NCBI RefSeq assembly: GCF_000970085.1
Contig: NZ_CP009506.1
Coordinates: 3,968,001 to 4,032,000 of the forward strand
From: Methanosarcina siciliae T4/M
GTDB lineage: Archaea; Halobacteriota; Methanosarcinia; Methanosarcinales; Methanosarcinaceae
DNA: 64,000 nt
Direction of reading: 5' to 3'
Shown here: in pieces, positions 44,589 to 52,084 of the stretch
How positions within the stretch are numbered: the stretch's first letter is position 1
How the letters are laid out: every line of letters begins with the position of its first letter
Notes under the pieces: model-generated
What the model saw: the letters and a program-made list of their open reading frames with translations, nothing else
Databases searched by the model: none
Told to the model about the DNA's origin: nothing
Made by a program: the position numbers and the translations under genes

Positions 44589-44783
44589 ATGGTAATCAGA
44601 ATTGACGGAACTCCTGTACAGAAACAGCGGTGGATGTCTCATAGAAAAGACGGTAACGAGTTGCCGCTTGAATTGCAAAACAAAATCAGAGAGATGAAAC
44701 AAAAGGGAGCAAAGAACAAGGAAATTATAATGGTTCTATGCGTGTCCTCAAAATCAATAAAAAAATATGCAGTGAAAGGTTGA
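44589..44783 (+). CDS. Small helix-turn-helix protein (64 aa)
   Basis: The C-terminal half (LQNKIREMKQKGAKNKEIIM and SSKSIKKYAVKG) has a resolvase- or Sigma70-like helix-turn-helix pattern. The N-terminus is basic. A GGGGGGTAAG purine run precedes the ATG. It lies 31 bases after the 44345 gene. It is likely a DNA-binding regulator of the late genes. Confidence 0.65.
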   Translation: MVIRIDGTPVQKQRWMSHRKDGNELPLELQNKIREMKQKGAKNKEIIMVLCVSSKSIKKYAVKG

Positions 44784-44839
44784 ATTAAAAATGCAGCCTC
44801 CTGAAACGGGGGAGAGAGTATTCAAAAAAATAAAAGAGG

Positions 44840-45229
44840 ATGATAAAAAGTAAAGATGAATTAAATTGGAGGGATCTACAAGTGTATATAAAAGCAGGTT
44901 GCCCTGTATGTGGCGAGCCAGTATGGTTCGATGTCGATCTTACGTTTGAAAAGGAAAAACTCTACACCGAAGAACAGGCATACAAATTCACTATGACAAA
45001 TCTAGAAATAACAGACGTCGTTACCGAATCGGTTTTTGTTAAATCTGTTGTGTCATGTATTTCAAAACAGTGCCCTGGTGTGGTCGAAACCGATGCCTTA
45101 AAAGAGGTACTCAATGATAAATTCGGGATCACCGAACCTTATATAGACGAGTTCGCCGAAACGATCAAAGCCGAACTTGGGAAGCCAAAGAAGAGGCAGA
45201 GGAGTAGACGCTCGTCAACTCATCAATGA
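44840..45229 (+). CDS. Element protein with CxxC motif (129 aa)
   Basis: The protein has a CPVCGEP motif near residue 20 and further cysteines in SCISKQCPG, possibly one zinc site. The C-terminus is highly basic (KPKKRQRSRRSSTHQ), suggesting nucleic-acid binding. No family is recognised. It ends the middle gene group before a 350-base gap. Confidence 0.68.
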   Translation: MIKSKDELNWRDLQVYIKAGCPVCGEPVWFDVDLTFEKEKLYTEEQAYKFTMTNLEITDVVTESVFVKSVVSCISKQCPGVVETDALKEVLNDKFGITEPYIDEFAETIKAELGKPKKRQRSRRSSTHQ

Positions 45230-45573
45230 TTAAGTTGTAAAGGCAGCGGGAAGGTCTATACATCTTCGTGTGCGGCGGATTGAGACCTTCCTTGTCATAC
45301 TATATTGTTAAAACCTCTACATATAAAAAATCTTTTTTAACTTACACTTCTAATTTTTTCGACCTTCTAACCGAACATAATATCAAAATATCCTTCTAAG
45401 ATTCTGGTATATCTACGATACTTTTATAACTATTTTGTTCCGGAATAAGTCCTTTTTCCTCATGTTTCGTTCGGTCTCACTCCATGCAAAGGTATATAAA
45501 GAAGCCCTTCCTTAATATCATAACAGAAAAAGTATTTAAATAATGCAATAAAAATATAATTGGAGTGGTGGTA
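45230..45573. other. Gap with terminator-like hairpin and late promoter
   Basis: A hairpin GGAAGGTCT (45249-45257) and AGACCTTCC (45283-45291) follows the CxxC gene, with T-rich sequence after it. A TATA-like stretch AGTATTTAAATAATG (about 45531-45545) precedes the next gene group. No gene is seen. Confidence 0.5.
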
Positions 45574-45576
45574 GTG

Positions 45577-45951
45577 GTGAATAGACAAGACGCATACCTC
45601 GAAAGAAAGGCAAAAAAAGAGAAGCGGGCAAATCAAATAACCCTAGATTTTAGAATTCCAACAGGTCTGAGAATAGAAATTCAACGCCATGCGAAGCGAT
45701 ACAAGACCAGTGAGACCGACCTCATTCGCGTGTCCCTGGAAAAGGTCGCAAACCAACTCAAGTACGTCAGGTCGTTCGAGCTGTTCCGGTCAGATGAGGG
45801 CGACGCTGAACGCATGCAGGTTTTGATCAATAAACAAGCAAAAGCCGCGCTCGATTCCGCTGCTGATGGTTTCGGAATCTCTAATTCATTATTGGTTAAG
45901 ACATTGCTAATCCAGGCAGTGAGCGCACTCGGGGAGGTGGAGCAGCTGTGA
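45577..45951 (+). CDS. Ribbon-helix-helix-like element protein (about 124 aa)
   Basis: There are several in-frame GTG codons (45565, 45568, 45574, 45577). The last follows GGAG-TGGTGG at the best spacing, giving VNRQDAYLERKAKKEKRANQ. The segment ITLDFRIPTGLRIEIQRHAK, then TSETDLIRVSLEKV, resembles a ribbon-helix-helix unit. A weaker second copy (RMQVLINKQAKAALDSAADG) follows, suggesting a two-unit protein. Its stop overlaps the next start (GTGA). Confidence 0.65.
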   Translation: MNRQDAYLERKAKKEKRANQITLDFRIPTGLRIEIQRHAKRYKTSETDLIRVSLEKVANQLKYVRSFELFRSDEGDAERMQVLINKQAKAALDSAADGFGISNSLLVKTLLIQAVSALGEVEQL

Positions 45952-46094
45952 ATGAAACTTCTTTGGAATATAAAATCAGCAAACTCGATTTCTCAGATCT
46001 GAAAACGCAATTAGAAGAGCTATCAAAATTAAAAACTAAAAAAGATAAAAAAGCAAAGTTGGCCGAATTTCTTGAAAGGGAGGGTAACAACTAA
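45948..46094 (+). CDS. Small coiled-coil protein (48 aa)
   Basis: The GTG start at 45948 overlaps the preceding stop, and the stop overlaps the ATG of the giant gene (TAATG at 46092-46096). The product VNETSLEYKISKLDFSDLKT continues as a lysine-rich coiled coil. The coupling on both sides supports translation. It may be a chaperone or partner of the large protein. Confidence 0.62.
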   Translation: MNETSLEYKISKLDFSDLKTQLEELSKLKTKKDKKAKLAEFLEREGNN

Positions 46095-49000
46095 TGGCTT
46101 ACACCAGAACGCTTTCAAACACAAGCAAGCTCGCAAACATCAACAAACAAGAAATCCGGGAAGCAATCCAGAATGCTACCCCTACCACAATTTCAATCCA
46201 GAACACACAGAGAGAAGCAGCGCACGCAAAAGTACAAAACATGTTAAATCAGGTTCAAACAACCCCATTAAACAGGGCCCCTACAGAAACAGAACTCTCC
46301 CTCATGAAGCGGTCCCATGCCATAGAAACAGCCTATAACGAAACCCAGAAGCAGGCAGCACAAGCAGAAGCAGGCCAGGGGCTCGGATATACAGCACGTC
46401 CCGAGGACCTTCTCCAATTATCCGGGATCCAGACAGAAGAACAAAGCCCAAGCTATACATACTCAGTATACGACTACCTGGGCCGTGAGCAAACAATATC
46501 AGAAAAACAGTATAACCAGCTTGCAGAAGCCAGCAAAAGCAACACTAACTCAAGCCGGGTCTATACGGTCATTCCGGAAGAGGTCGCAAACTCACAGGCC
46601 GACTGGTGGATAAACTCTCAGGGTCTCTATGAGTGGGTACCTGTAACAGCAAGTGACAAAGCACACTTAGCTAAGATCAACAAACAGCGCGCACGGTCCG
46701 GGCTGCCTGCCAGAACAACCCTAACAAGTGGAGCGTCACCTTCCCAGGAATACTCTGAAAAATGGTACTCAACCGGGGGAAAAAGAACAACAGTACAACA
46801 TAATGAAAAGCTTGCAAAAATGAAAGCAGGGAGCAGCGCAAACGCAAACGCAAGCGCAAAATCCAGAACTGCTCAAGATGCAAAAGCAACAGTCATTTCA
46901 ACCGGAGCACAAAAAGAAGCCATTGCACTATCAGAAGAATCAAAGATTAGGAACCCCCTAACCAAATATGAATCAAAAGATGATTATCTTTCGGTGATGA
47001 CAGCAAAGAAGGAAGCCGCAGAAGCTGCAGAAAAAGCCAGAGCAGCCTATAACCCTATTCTGGATGTATCAGGAAATGAAATCGCAGGCATAGAGGTTAA
47101 GGGGGCCAGCCGGGAAAGCACAGCAGGCATAAAGGGCATTATCTCCGGTGAGGGTTACTATTCAAGAGACCAGGCCGTAAGCGAATATAAAACACAGAAA
47201 GCAGCAGAGAAAAAGGCGGCAGAGGCACGGAAAGACCTTTTAGCCGGTACCCAGGACTGGTTAACAGCCCCAGGTGAAACCGCAAACATAGATCGGAGTA
47301 CACTTCAAAAACTCGAACTTATCCCCGCAGGAACAGCGGCTATAACTTCAGCGGGTATGGGGTTGGGACTAGTTGATAATACCGGTATCGCTGAAAAATA
47401 TAAGGACTTCAAGGAATCAGGCAAGACAACGGCAGATTATGAAAACAGCCCACTTTCTAACATAACGAAAGCTGCCAAATCCACAGCACTGAAGATAGAC
47501 GATGCCATAAAACCGTATTTACCCGAAGCCGAAGATATTAAACGCGGGATCGGTGACTCTGGGATAACTGATTATGGGTACCTTAGTTTTATAGGTGGAA
47601 CAGCCGAAAAAGCGATTGAAGTTTTGACACCTGCCATCGAGAAAAACCCGGAGCTTGCAGACAATGCAGCTAAAAAAGCACTGGATGCAATAGCCGGCGT
47701 TAAAGATGTACCTGCTGATATTGCTATCAACGAATACGAAGATTTCCAGGAAAGCCCAACGGGGTACACTGCTGAACAGGCCGCATTAATCGCAAGCGGT
47801 TACGCATTCGGTGCCGGGGCAAAACTGGCAACCATCTCATCAAGAGAACTCCTAGAAAAGGCCGGGGCAAAAACATCGGCTAAATTAGTTGAACCGGTTT
47901 TAGCTCTTGGTATGACCGGGGTACTCGGTTCGGAAGCAGTAACAACATATGAAGAAAGTGGCGTTAAAGGGCTTGAAAAGTTCGGGGTTGATCTTGCTGT
48001 CGGAGGCATCGGATTCATAAAAGGTACAAAACACGCCTCCGCTCTTTGGGATGCGGTAACCGTCAGGGGGTCCGAACTTCCTGTTGAGTCGATGGTTTCG
48101 GAGGATGTACTGACGGGCAAATCTACACTTCCTGAAACTAAACCAACTCAGAGCGCGGAGAGCATCATCAAAGACTTCTCAACCCCTGAGGGTACGGCGA
48201 AAGGTTGGCATGCATCCGGCGACATCATGAAGGACCTAACAGTGAGAGGGGTAGACGCAGAGGGTAATATATTTAAAAGCAGACCGGGCGATAATCCGGG
48301 CCTTTACATCTCAGGGGAACAAAAAGGCCTTAGTCCTCATTTCCTCCGGGTCAAAACTGTAACAGATACAAGTCCTGCGCCTGTTGAGATGGCTTCAGGG
48401 ATGTTATCAACTGCTAAATCGACTGGTGGCGTGATAAAGGGGACAGCTGGTAAGGTAATCGGGTCATCGGAAGAGATATTCGGCAGGGCCCTTAAATTGG
48501 AAAAACTTCAGTCTAAAGGGGCTGAATTAAAAACAAAGAGTAGTAAACTTGCTTCTGATAGTCTTGAAAGCATGAGCTCCCCACTTCACCCGAACGCTAT
48601 GCATATTGAGGTCACTGGTGGAGTAAAAAGGCTACCAGTTGATGTTAGGGGTAGTGTCTCAAAATCGGATCAGTTCCTTGCCACAAAGGCAGAAAAAGGT
48701 TCTGCATACTTGACTACAAAACTCGAAAGAAACATTAAGGGCGGTGTAGCGGAACACGAAGCAACCATTACCCCCGGTACAGAGTTAAAAATAATCTCTG
48801 ACAACCAGTATTTTAAATACAGCGGTCGCAGGGTTCGTGTGAGGGAAGCCCAGACAGTCCGGGAGCTTACAGGGGAAGGCAAACTAATCCGAGACCCTAA
48901 TGTTAAAGCGCGGACAGTTCGGGACCTGGTAGGAGAAAGCAGGACTATTAAGGAATTAAACCGGGACTATGGCACAGCAAAAGGTGTAAGGGGAAACTAT

Positions 49001-49582
49001 GTCCCCACGGGTAGGGACCTGGTCCGTAACTCATCACTTGACTCTATGCAAGGCCCCGCATACTCGGAAATAACCGGGTCTACTCCAATAAGGCGGACAT
49101 CTACCCCTACAAGCCCGTCGTATACACCGACCAGAAAGGCAGCTGACCCGATCGGTTCAACTTATCAACCGTCTGGGCGGGGTTCTAGTTATAAACCGCT
49201 GTCTTATCCGGGCTATACTCCCTCAAAATATTCGGATTATAAACCGCTGTCTTATCCGGACTACACTCCTTCAAAATATCCAGACTATACCCCGCCTCAG
49301 TATCCCGGTTACACTCCTCCAAAATATCCGGGCTATACCCCTCCAAAATATCCAGACTATACCCCACCTCAGTATCCCGGTTACACTCCACCGAAGTACA
49401 CACCTCCACCAACCGACCCGATAATAAACGCGCCGGATGCATTGGGGAAAAGAAAACAGACTGAGATAATAGACTCACCTGTGATGTTCGGGCGACGTGT
49501 GAAGCATCACTACGTGAAAGACCCCGTCTCGTTCGTCCTGGGGACTGCAGGTAAAAAAGGTAGGAAAGGGGGCTTAATATGA
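46094..49582 (+). CDS. Giant element protein (1162 aa), putative virion or effector protein
   Basis: The N-terminal 350 residues are polar and Ala/Lys/Gln-rich with coiled-coil stretches. Residues about 415-660 hold several hydrophobic Gly/Ala-rich segments (AGTAAITSAGMGLGL, ALIASGYAFGAGAKL, LVEPVLALGMTGVLG) that may enter a membrane. Residues 700-900 show GWHAS (H706), GLYIS (Y738) and EHEATITPGTELKII (E887/E889), which resemble ADP-ribosyltransferase active-site segments. Eight octapeptides of type YPxYTPPK span about 1038-1101. The C-terminus is basic. There is no signal peptide. At 30% of the element it is probably a particle-associated protein, but the family is unknown. Confidence 0.85.
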   Translation: MAYTRTLSNTSKLANINKQEIREAIQNATPTTISIQNTQREAAHAKVQNMLNQVQTTPLNRAPTETELSLMKRSHAIETAYNETQKQAAQAEAGQGLGYTARPEDLLQLSGIQTEEQSPSYTYSVYDYLGREQTISEKQYNQLAEASKSNTNSSRVYTVIPEEVANSQADWWINSQGLYEWVPVTASDKAHLAKINKQRARSGLPARTTLTSGASPSQEYSEKWYSTGGKRTTVQHNEKLAKMKAGSSANANASAKSRTAQDAKATVISTGAQKEAIALSEESKIRNPLTKYESKDDYLSVMTAKKEAAEAAEKARAAYNPILDVSGNEIAGIEVKGASRESTAGIKGIISGEGYYSRDQAVSEYKTQKAAEKKAAEARKDLLAGTQDWLTAPGETANIDRSTLQKLELIPAGTAAITSAGMGLGLVDNTGIAEKYKDFKESGKTTADYENSPLSNITKAAKSTALKIDDAIKPYLPEAEDIKRGIGDSGITDYGYLSFIGGTAEKAIEVLTPAIEKNPELADNAAKKALDAIAGVKDVPADIAINEYEDFQESPTGYTAEQAALIASGYAFGAGAKLATISSRELLEKAGAKTSAKLVEPVLALGMTGVLGSEAVTTYEESGVKGLEKFGVDLAVGGIGFIKGTKHASALWDAVTVRGSELPVESMVSEDVLTGKSTLPETKPTQSAESIIKDFSTPEGTAKGWHASGDIMKDLTVRGVDAEGNIFKSRPGDNPGLYISGEQKGLSPHFLRVKTVTDTSPAPVEMASGMLSTAKSTGGVIKGTAGKVIGSSEEIFGRALKLEKLQSKGAELKTKSSKLASDSLESMSSPLHPNAMHIEVTGGVKRLPVDVRGSVSKSDQFLATKAEKGSAYLTTKLERNIKGGVAEHEATITPGTELKIISDNQYFKYSGRRVRVREAQTVRELTGEGKLIRDPNVKARTVRDLVGESRTIKELNRDYGTAKGVRGNYVPTGRDLVRNSSLDSMQGPAYSEITGSTPIRRTSTPTSPSYTPTRKAADPIGSTYQPSGRGSSYKPLSYPGYTPSKYSDYKPLSYPDYTPSKYPDYTPPQYPGYTPPKYPGYTPPKYPDYTPPQYPGYTPPKYTPPPTDPIINAPDALGKRKQTEIIDSPVMFGRRVKHHYVKDPVSFVLGTAGKKGRKGGLI
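49205..49396 (+). repeat. Octapeptide-coding tandem repeat
   Basis: Eight 24-base units encode YPGYTPSK, YSDYKPLS, YPDYTPSK, YPDYTPPQ, YPGYTPPK (twice), YPDYTPPQ and YPGYTPPK inside the 1162-aa protein. Tyr and Pro repeats of this type form extended, sticky or fibrous stalks. The repeat is preserved in frame with synonymous changes, which points to selection on protein. Confidence 0.85.
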
Positions 49583-49821
49583 AATTGAAGTTTATGAAGA
49601 GGATATTTAATTTTTCTCAACCTCTTGCAAATGATAAAGTCCCTGGATGGTGCTGGCGAGCGTGGGATCGGTGGGCGCTTAAGGTTGGACGTCATGGGGG
49701 GTGCCCTTACGATACGACGGTAGAATTCAAAGGCCGAACTTTCAAATACAAATGCACGAATGTATCACACGGACAGGGTAATATCACGTACTACTGGAGC
49801 CGGAAAAGGTGGAGGTGGTAA
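49579..49821 (+). CDS. Small Trp/Lys/Arg-rich element protein (80 aa)
   Basis: The ATG overlaps the stop of the giant gene (ATGA at 49579-49582). The product (MKLKFMKRIFNFSQPLANDK ... YYWSRKRWRW) is strongly basic with seven tryptophans and a beta-rich middle. No family is known. Its stop overlaps the next start (TAATG). Confidence 0.68.
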   Translation: MKLKFMKRIFNFSQPLANDKVPGWCWRAWDRWALKVGRHGGCPYDTTVEFKGRTFKYKCTNVSHGQGNITYYWSRKRWRW

Positions 49822-50030
49822 TGCCTCCCACCGAATCAATTTTGGAAGATGGCGAACCGGACATTATCGACATTCAAGTGCCACCGGGGCTATATCAGCA
49901 GATCGTTATAGGTATAAAACAGGCTTATAACGCTGGTTTCATAAGCACGCTAATGAATGAGGAAAGCACATATCCTCTTGCAGAATTTTTGTTAACCCTT
50001 GAAGAAGGGCATGAAAAGATGAGGCGTTAA
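49821..50030 (+). CDS. Small acidic element protein (69 aa)
   Basis: The ATG at 49821 overlaps the previous stop; an in-frame GTG at 49809 is less likely. The product (MPPTESILEDGEPDIIDIQV and on to LLTLEEGHEKMRR) is acidic and helical, and its charge is opposite to that of the basic protein before it. A complex is possible but inferred. Confidence 0.65.
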   Translation: MPPTESILEDGEPDIIDIQVPPGLYQQIVIGIKQAYNAGFISTLMNEESTYPLAEFLLTLEEGHEKMRR

Positions 50031-50032
50031 AC

Positions 50033-50227
50033 ATGCTTCACCATTACGTTTACGGTCGTGATGTGAAATATTGCCCTTCATGCGGGTCCGGCTCTGTTGT
50101 AAAAAGAGTAAGATATCCAAAAGGTCTTTATCGCTGCAATTCCTGCGGCCATGTATTCAGGACACCAGCTGTGAGGAACAAAAAGAAAGTTCGTAAAGAT
50201 ACGAACAAATATATCAGTACTCATTGA
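50033..50227 (+). CDS. Small zinc-ribbon protein (64 aa)
   Basis: The protein has CPSCGSGSVVKRV near residue 18 and CNSCGHVFRTP near 38, one classic zinc ribbon as in transcription factors and transposase-associated proteins. The C-terminus is basic. It starts 2 bases after the preceding stop and is the last gene of the late operon. It may be a transcription or nucleic-acid accessory factor. Confidence 0.8.
   Translation: MLHHYVYGRDVKYCPSCGSGSVVKRVRYPKGLYRCNSCGHVFRTPAVRNKKKVRKDTNKYISTH
50189..50206. repeat. 18-base dyad GTTCGTA-N4-TACGAAC (copy 1)
   Basis: A perfect 7-base inverted repeat with spacer AAGA lies inside the end of the zinc-ribbon gene. The same dyad with spacer ACTA recurs at 50433-50450. 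It is a possible binding site of an element-encoded regulator or of the integrase near attR. Confidence 0.6.
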
Positions 50228-50604
50228 TATGTTGATTTGTCAAGATCTCAAAAACTTTTCTTTTTTAAACATTGGAATTATATAAACATTTTGAGGCGTT
50301 TTAAGGCGTTAAAAATTAAAGGTTAATATAGTTTGTACCTATTTTTTGTAATCGTTGAATCATGGGGTTATTACAAAGCCCTGTAAAGGCAAGAGAAGTA
50401 GGGAAGTTTTTGATAAAACGATTTCGTACTTTGTTCGTAACTATACGAACGATTGCCGCAAAAATATCCAGGAGAATTTCCCTATAGAAAACAGTTTTAA
50501 CTTTTTAAGGACTTTAAGGTGCCTAACATTTTGTAAATTATTTAGAAAGTAAAGGGATTAGTATATATATCGACACACTCAATTACATTACGACAATTTG
50601 ATAA
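50228..50604. other. Non-coding right end of the element
   Basis: These 377 bases have no convincing gene; a 65-codon frame at 50355-50552 lacks support. They hold the second GTTCGTA-N4-TACGAAC dyad (50433-50450), a direct GGCGTT pair (50294-50310) and AT-rich sequence. The stretch plausibly contains integrase arm sites and a terminator for the late operon. Confidence 0.45.
50433..50450. repeat. 18-base dyad GTTCGTA-N4-TACGAAC (copy 2)
   Basis: This second copy of the dyad described at 50189 has identical arms and a different 4-base spacer. It lies 177 bases inside attR. Confidence 0.6.
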
Positions 50605-51069
50605 CTACGACATCTTATTATAGTGACTGATAATAACATCCACCGAACGATCGTCAAGCGGAAGAGCTTCAATATTCCCCTGGCGGAACTCAACATTTGA
50701 GTAACCGTACTTTCGGGCATTTTCCTGAGCTTTTTCAACCATTTCTTGGGTCATATCGACTCCAATAACCTTTCCAGAGCTTCTAACCCTCTGTAAAGCA
50801 AGAAAAGAATCAAAACCCGCACCTGAGCCCAGATCCAGGACTATATCCCCGGGTTTCATTTCTGCAAAAGCGGTAGGATTTCCACAGCCAAGCCCCAGAT
50901 TTGCATCGGGCATAGCCTGAACATCCGCTTCCGAATAGCCAAGAGATCTGGAAAGGTCTGCTGCACTCAAATCCCCGCAGCACCCCCTACCAGAGCAGCA
51001 AGAACCTCCTAAAGTTGCAATATCCTGATACTTCTTTTTGATAACTTCTTTTTTTTCAGTGGCATCCAT
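50605..51069 (-). pseudogene. arsM: 5' part of arsM (arsenite methyltransferase), cut by the element
   Basis: From the ATG at 51069 (MDATEKKEVIKKKYQDIATL) it shows the ArsM features GGSCCSGRGCCGD and LGLGCGNPTAF, and the SAM motif VLDLGSGAGFDSFLAL. It runs to VDVIIS at the element boundary, where the frame continues for five element-encoded codons (HYNKM, then S) to a TAG at 50605. The lost C-terminal half is at 37631-37944. The truncated product lacks part of the methyltransferase fold and the third Cys, so arsenite methylation should be lost. Confidence 0.9.
50627..50633. repeat. Right attachment core (attR)
   Basis: CTGATAA forms the junction of the element with the 5' part of arsM. Locally TTATTAT (50615-50621) and ATAATAA (50630-50636) form a dyad around 8 bases, a usual size for a tyrosine-recombinase crossover region. 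Confidence 0.8.
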
Positions 51070-51073
51070 TCTT

Positions 51074-51441
51074 TTACCCCATTCCATATTTTTCAGATTC
51101 TCCTTTTTTATCTTGAAGTTTATTTTCAATTTCCTCACAACAAACCCCGGAAATTTGCCGCCCATCACAACAGGGCTTTACATCCCGAATCCAGAGAGAT
51201 ACTAGCAAATCCCTGATCTCCTTATTTTTGATGCTGTAAATGATGTTTCTGCCCTGCCGTTCATACTTCAAAATTCCAGCTTCAACAAGAACCTTCAGGT
51301 GCTTTGACACCTTTGTCTGGTCTTTTTTGTAGGGAAGAATAATCACAGGCGCAGTAACTATGCTCCAGCAGGTAAGAAAGGATAGTAAGCCGGATTCCAT
51401 TCCCCGAGAGCTTTAAAGAACTTTACTTTACTACCAAACAT
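51074..51441 (-). pseudogene. arsR: arsR-type repressor gene with multiple frameshifts
   Basis: The C-terminal two-thirds read as an ArsR winged helix (KDQTKVSKHLKVLVEAGILK, YERQGRNIIYSIKNKEIRDL) with a Cys-rich tail. The N-terminus is spread over three frames. The first is MFGSKVKFFKALGE from an ATG at 51441, then ESGLLSFLTC, then YCACDYSSLQK, which carries the expected metal-sensing CxC. Three small indels would rebuild a normal ArsR. It ends 5 bases before arsM, as in a normal ars operon. A short alternative product from 51400 would lack the sensor. Confidence 0.65.
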
Positions 51442-51445
51442 GAAT

Positions 51446-51461
51446 ATATGTGCATATGTGC
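51446..51461. promoter_or_regulatory. Tandem ATATGTGC repeat in the ars promoter
   Basis: Two adjacent ATATGTGC octamers lie 5 bases upstream of the arsR ATG. Their position suits an ArsR operator or a TATA region, though it is not a clean ArsR palindrome. The remaining stretch to 51610 holds only a triple direct repeat of CAGTAAATCTGAAA (about 51507-51550). Confidence 0.35.
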
Positions 51462-51610
51462 ATTTATCCAGATATTATATGTAATAAAAGCTTACCTGGC
51501 AAGAAACAGTAAATCTGAAACAGTAAATCTGAAACAGTAAATCTGAAACTAAAAGGCGTTAAGGGAAAGAGTGATCAGAAGAAAAAAATAAAAATAAAAA
51601 CCTGCTTTGC

Positions 51611-51850
51611 TTATTTGCACGTGTCAAGCAGGCCTTTCTTTTTGCCCCCTCTATGTTCAGATGGATGTATAGGCTCAACTTTAGCTTCTTCGGATTCAAC
51701 TTTAGCTTCTTCGATGTCTTTCTGTTCTTCCTCTAAAAGCGCCTTTCTTTCTTCCTCATCGTATTTTTCGCAGCTCACCAGAGGTTTTTTCCTGCCTCCA
51801 CGTGCCTTTTCCATAGGATCGATAGGTTCAACCTTAGCTTTCTCTGTCAT
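51611..51850 (-). CDS. Small charged protein (79 aa) with duplicated motif
   Basis: The protein contains two versions of one module, AKVEPIDPMEKARGGRKKPL-VSC near the N-terminus and AKVEPIHPSEHRGGKKKGLL-DTC at the C-terminus, joined by a Glu/Lys helix. The second module is almost the same as the C-terminus of the 39-aa protein at 51965-52084. A GGAGG site precedes the ATG. No known family; Cys plus basic residues could bind metal or nucleic acid. Confidence 0.75.
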   Translation of the reverse strand: MTEKAKVEPIDPMEKARGGRKKPLVSCEKYDEEERKALLEEEQKDIEEAKVESEEAKVEPIHPSEHRGGKKKGLLDTCK

Positions 51851-51964
51851 AATTAATCCTCCTTGTATATGCAGAGTAACTCGTGCCAGTTTACATATAA
51901 TACATTCCTGCTCAGAGAATTTGTTTGAACTCTGAAAAGAAAAAAAGTAAAGATGAAGGCCTGT

Positions 51965-52084
51965 TTACTTGCAAGTATCAAGAAGACCTTTCTTCTTGCC
52001 TCCCCTCTGTTCGGAGGGGTGTATCGGTTCAACTTTGGCTTCATCTGTTTCTTGCGGTTCTTCCTTTTTCTCTTGTTCTGGCAT
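51965..52084 (-). CDS. Small charged protein (39 aa), paralogue of the 79-aa protein
   Basis: The frame MPEQEKKEEPQETDEAKVEP continues IHPSEQRGGKKKGLLDTCK and then stops. The last 25 residues match the C-terminus of the 79-aa protein 115 bases downstream with a single substitution. GGGG lies about 9 bases before the ATG. Conservation of the tail across two genes argues for translation. Function unknown. Confidence 0.68.
   Translation of the reverse strand: MPEQEKKEEPQETDEAKVEPIHPSEQRGGKKKGLLDTCK

Larger units (their letters stand above)
37938..50633. mobile_element. Integrated provirus or integrative plasmid inside arsM
   Basis: The element spans 12.7 kb. Its ends are defined by the shared core CTGATAA at 37938-37944 and 50627-50633, and by exact restoration of the ArsM frame when the ends are joined. 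It encodes an integrase at the left end, a divergent regulator, an early operon ending in an SF3 helicase, an origin-like dyad array and a late operon with a 1162-aa protein. No capsid, portal or packaging ATPase was recognised, so a virus and a plasmid are both possible. It carries no obvious accessory cargo. Confidence 0.9.

Noticed and set aside
50355..50552. 65-codon frame at the right end of the element
   Set aside because: No ribosome site, and it overlaps a dyad. An alternative 40-codon frame is equally weak. No conserved motif.
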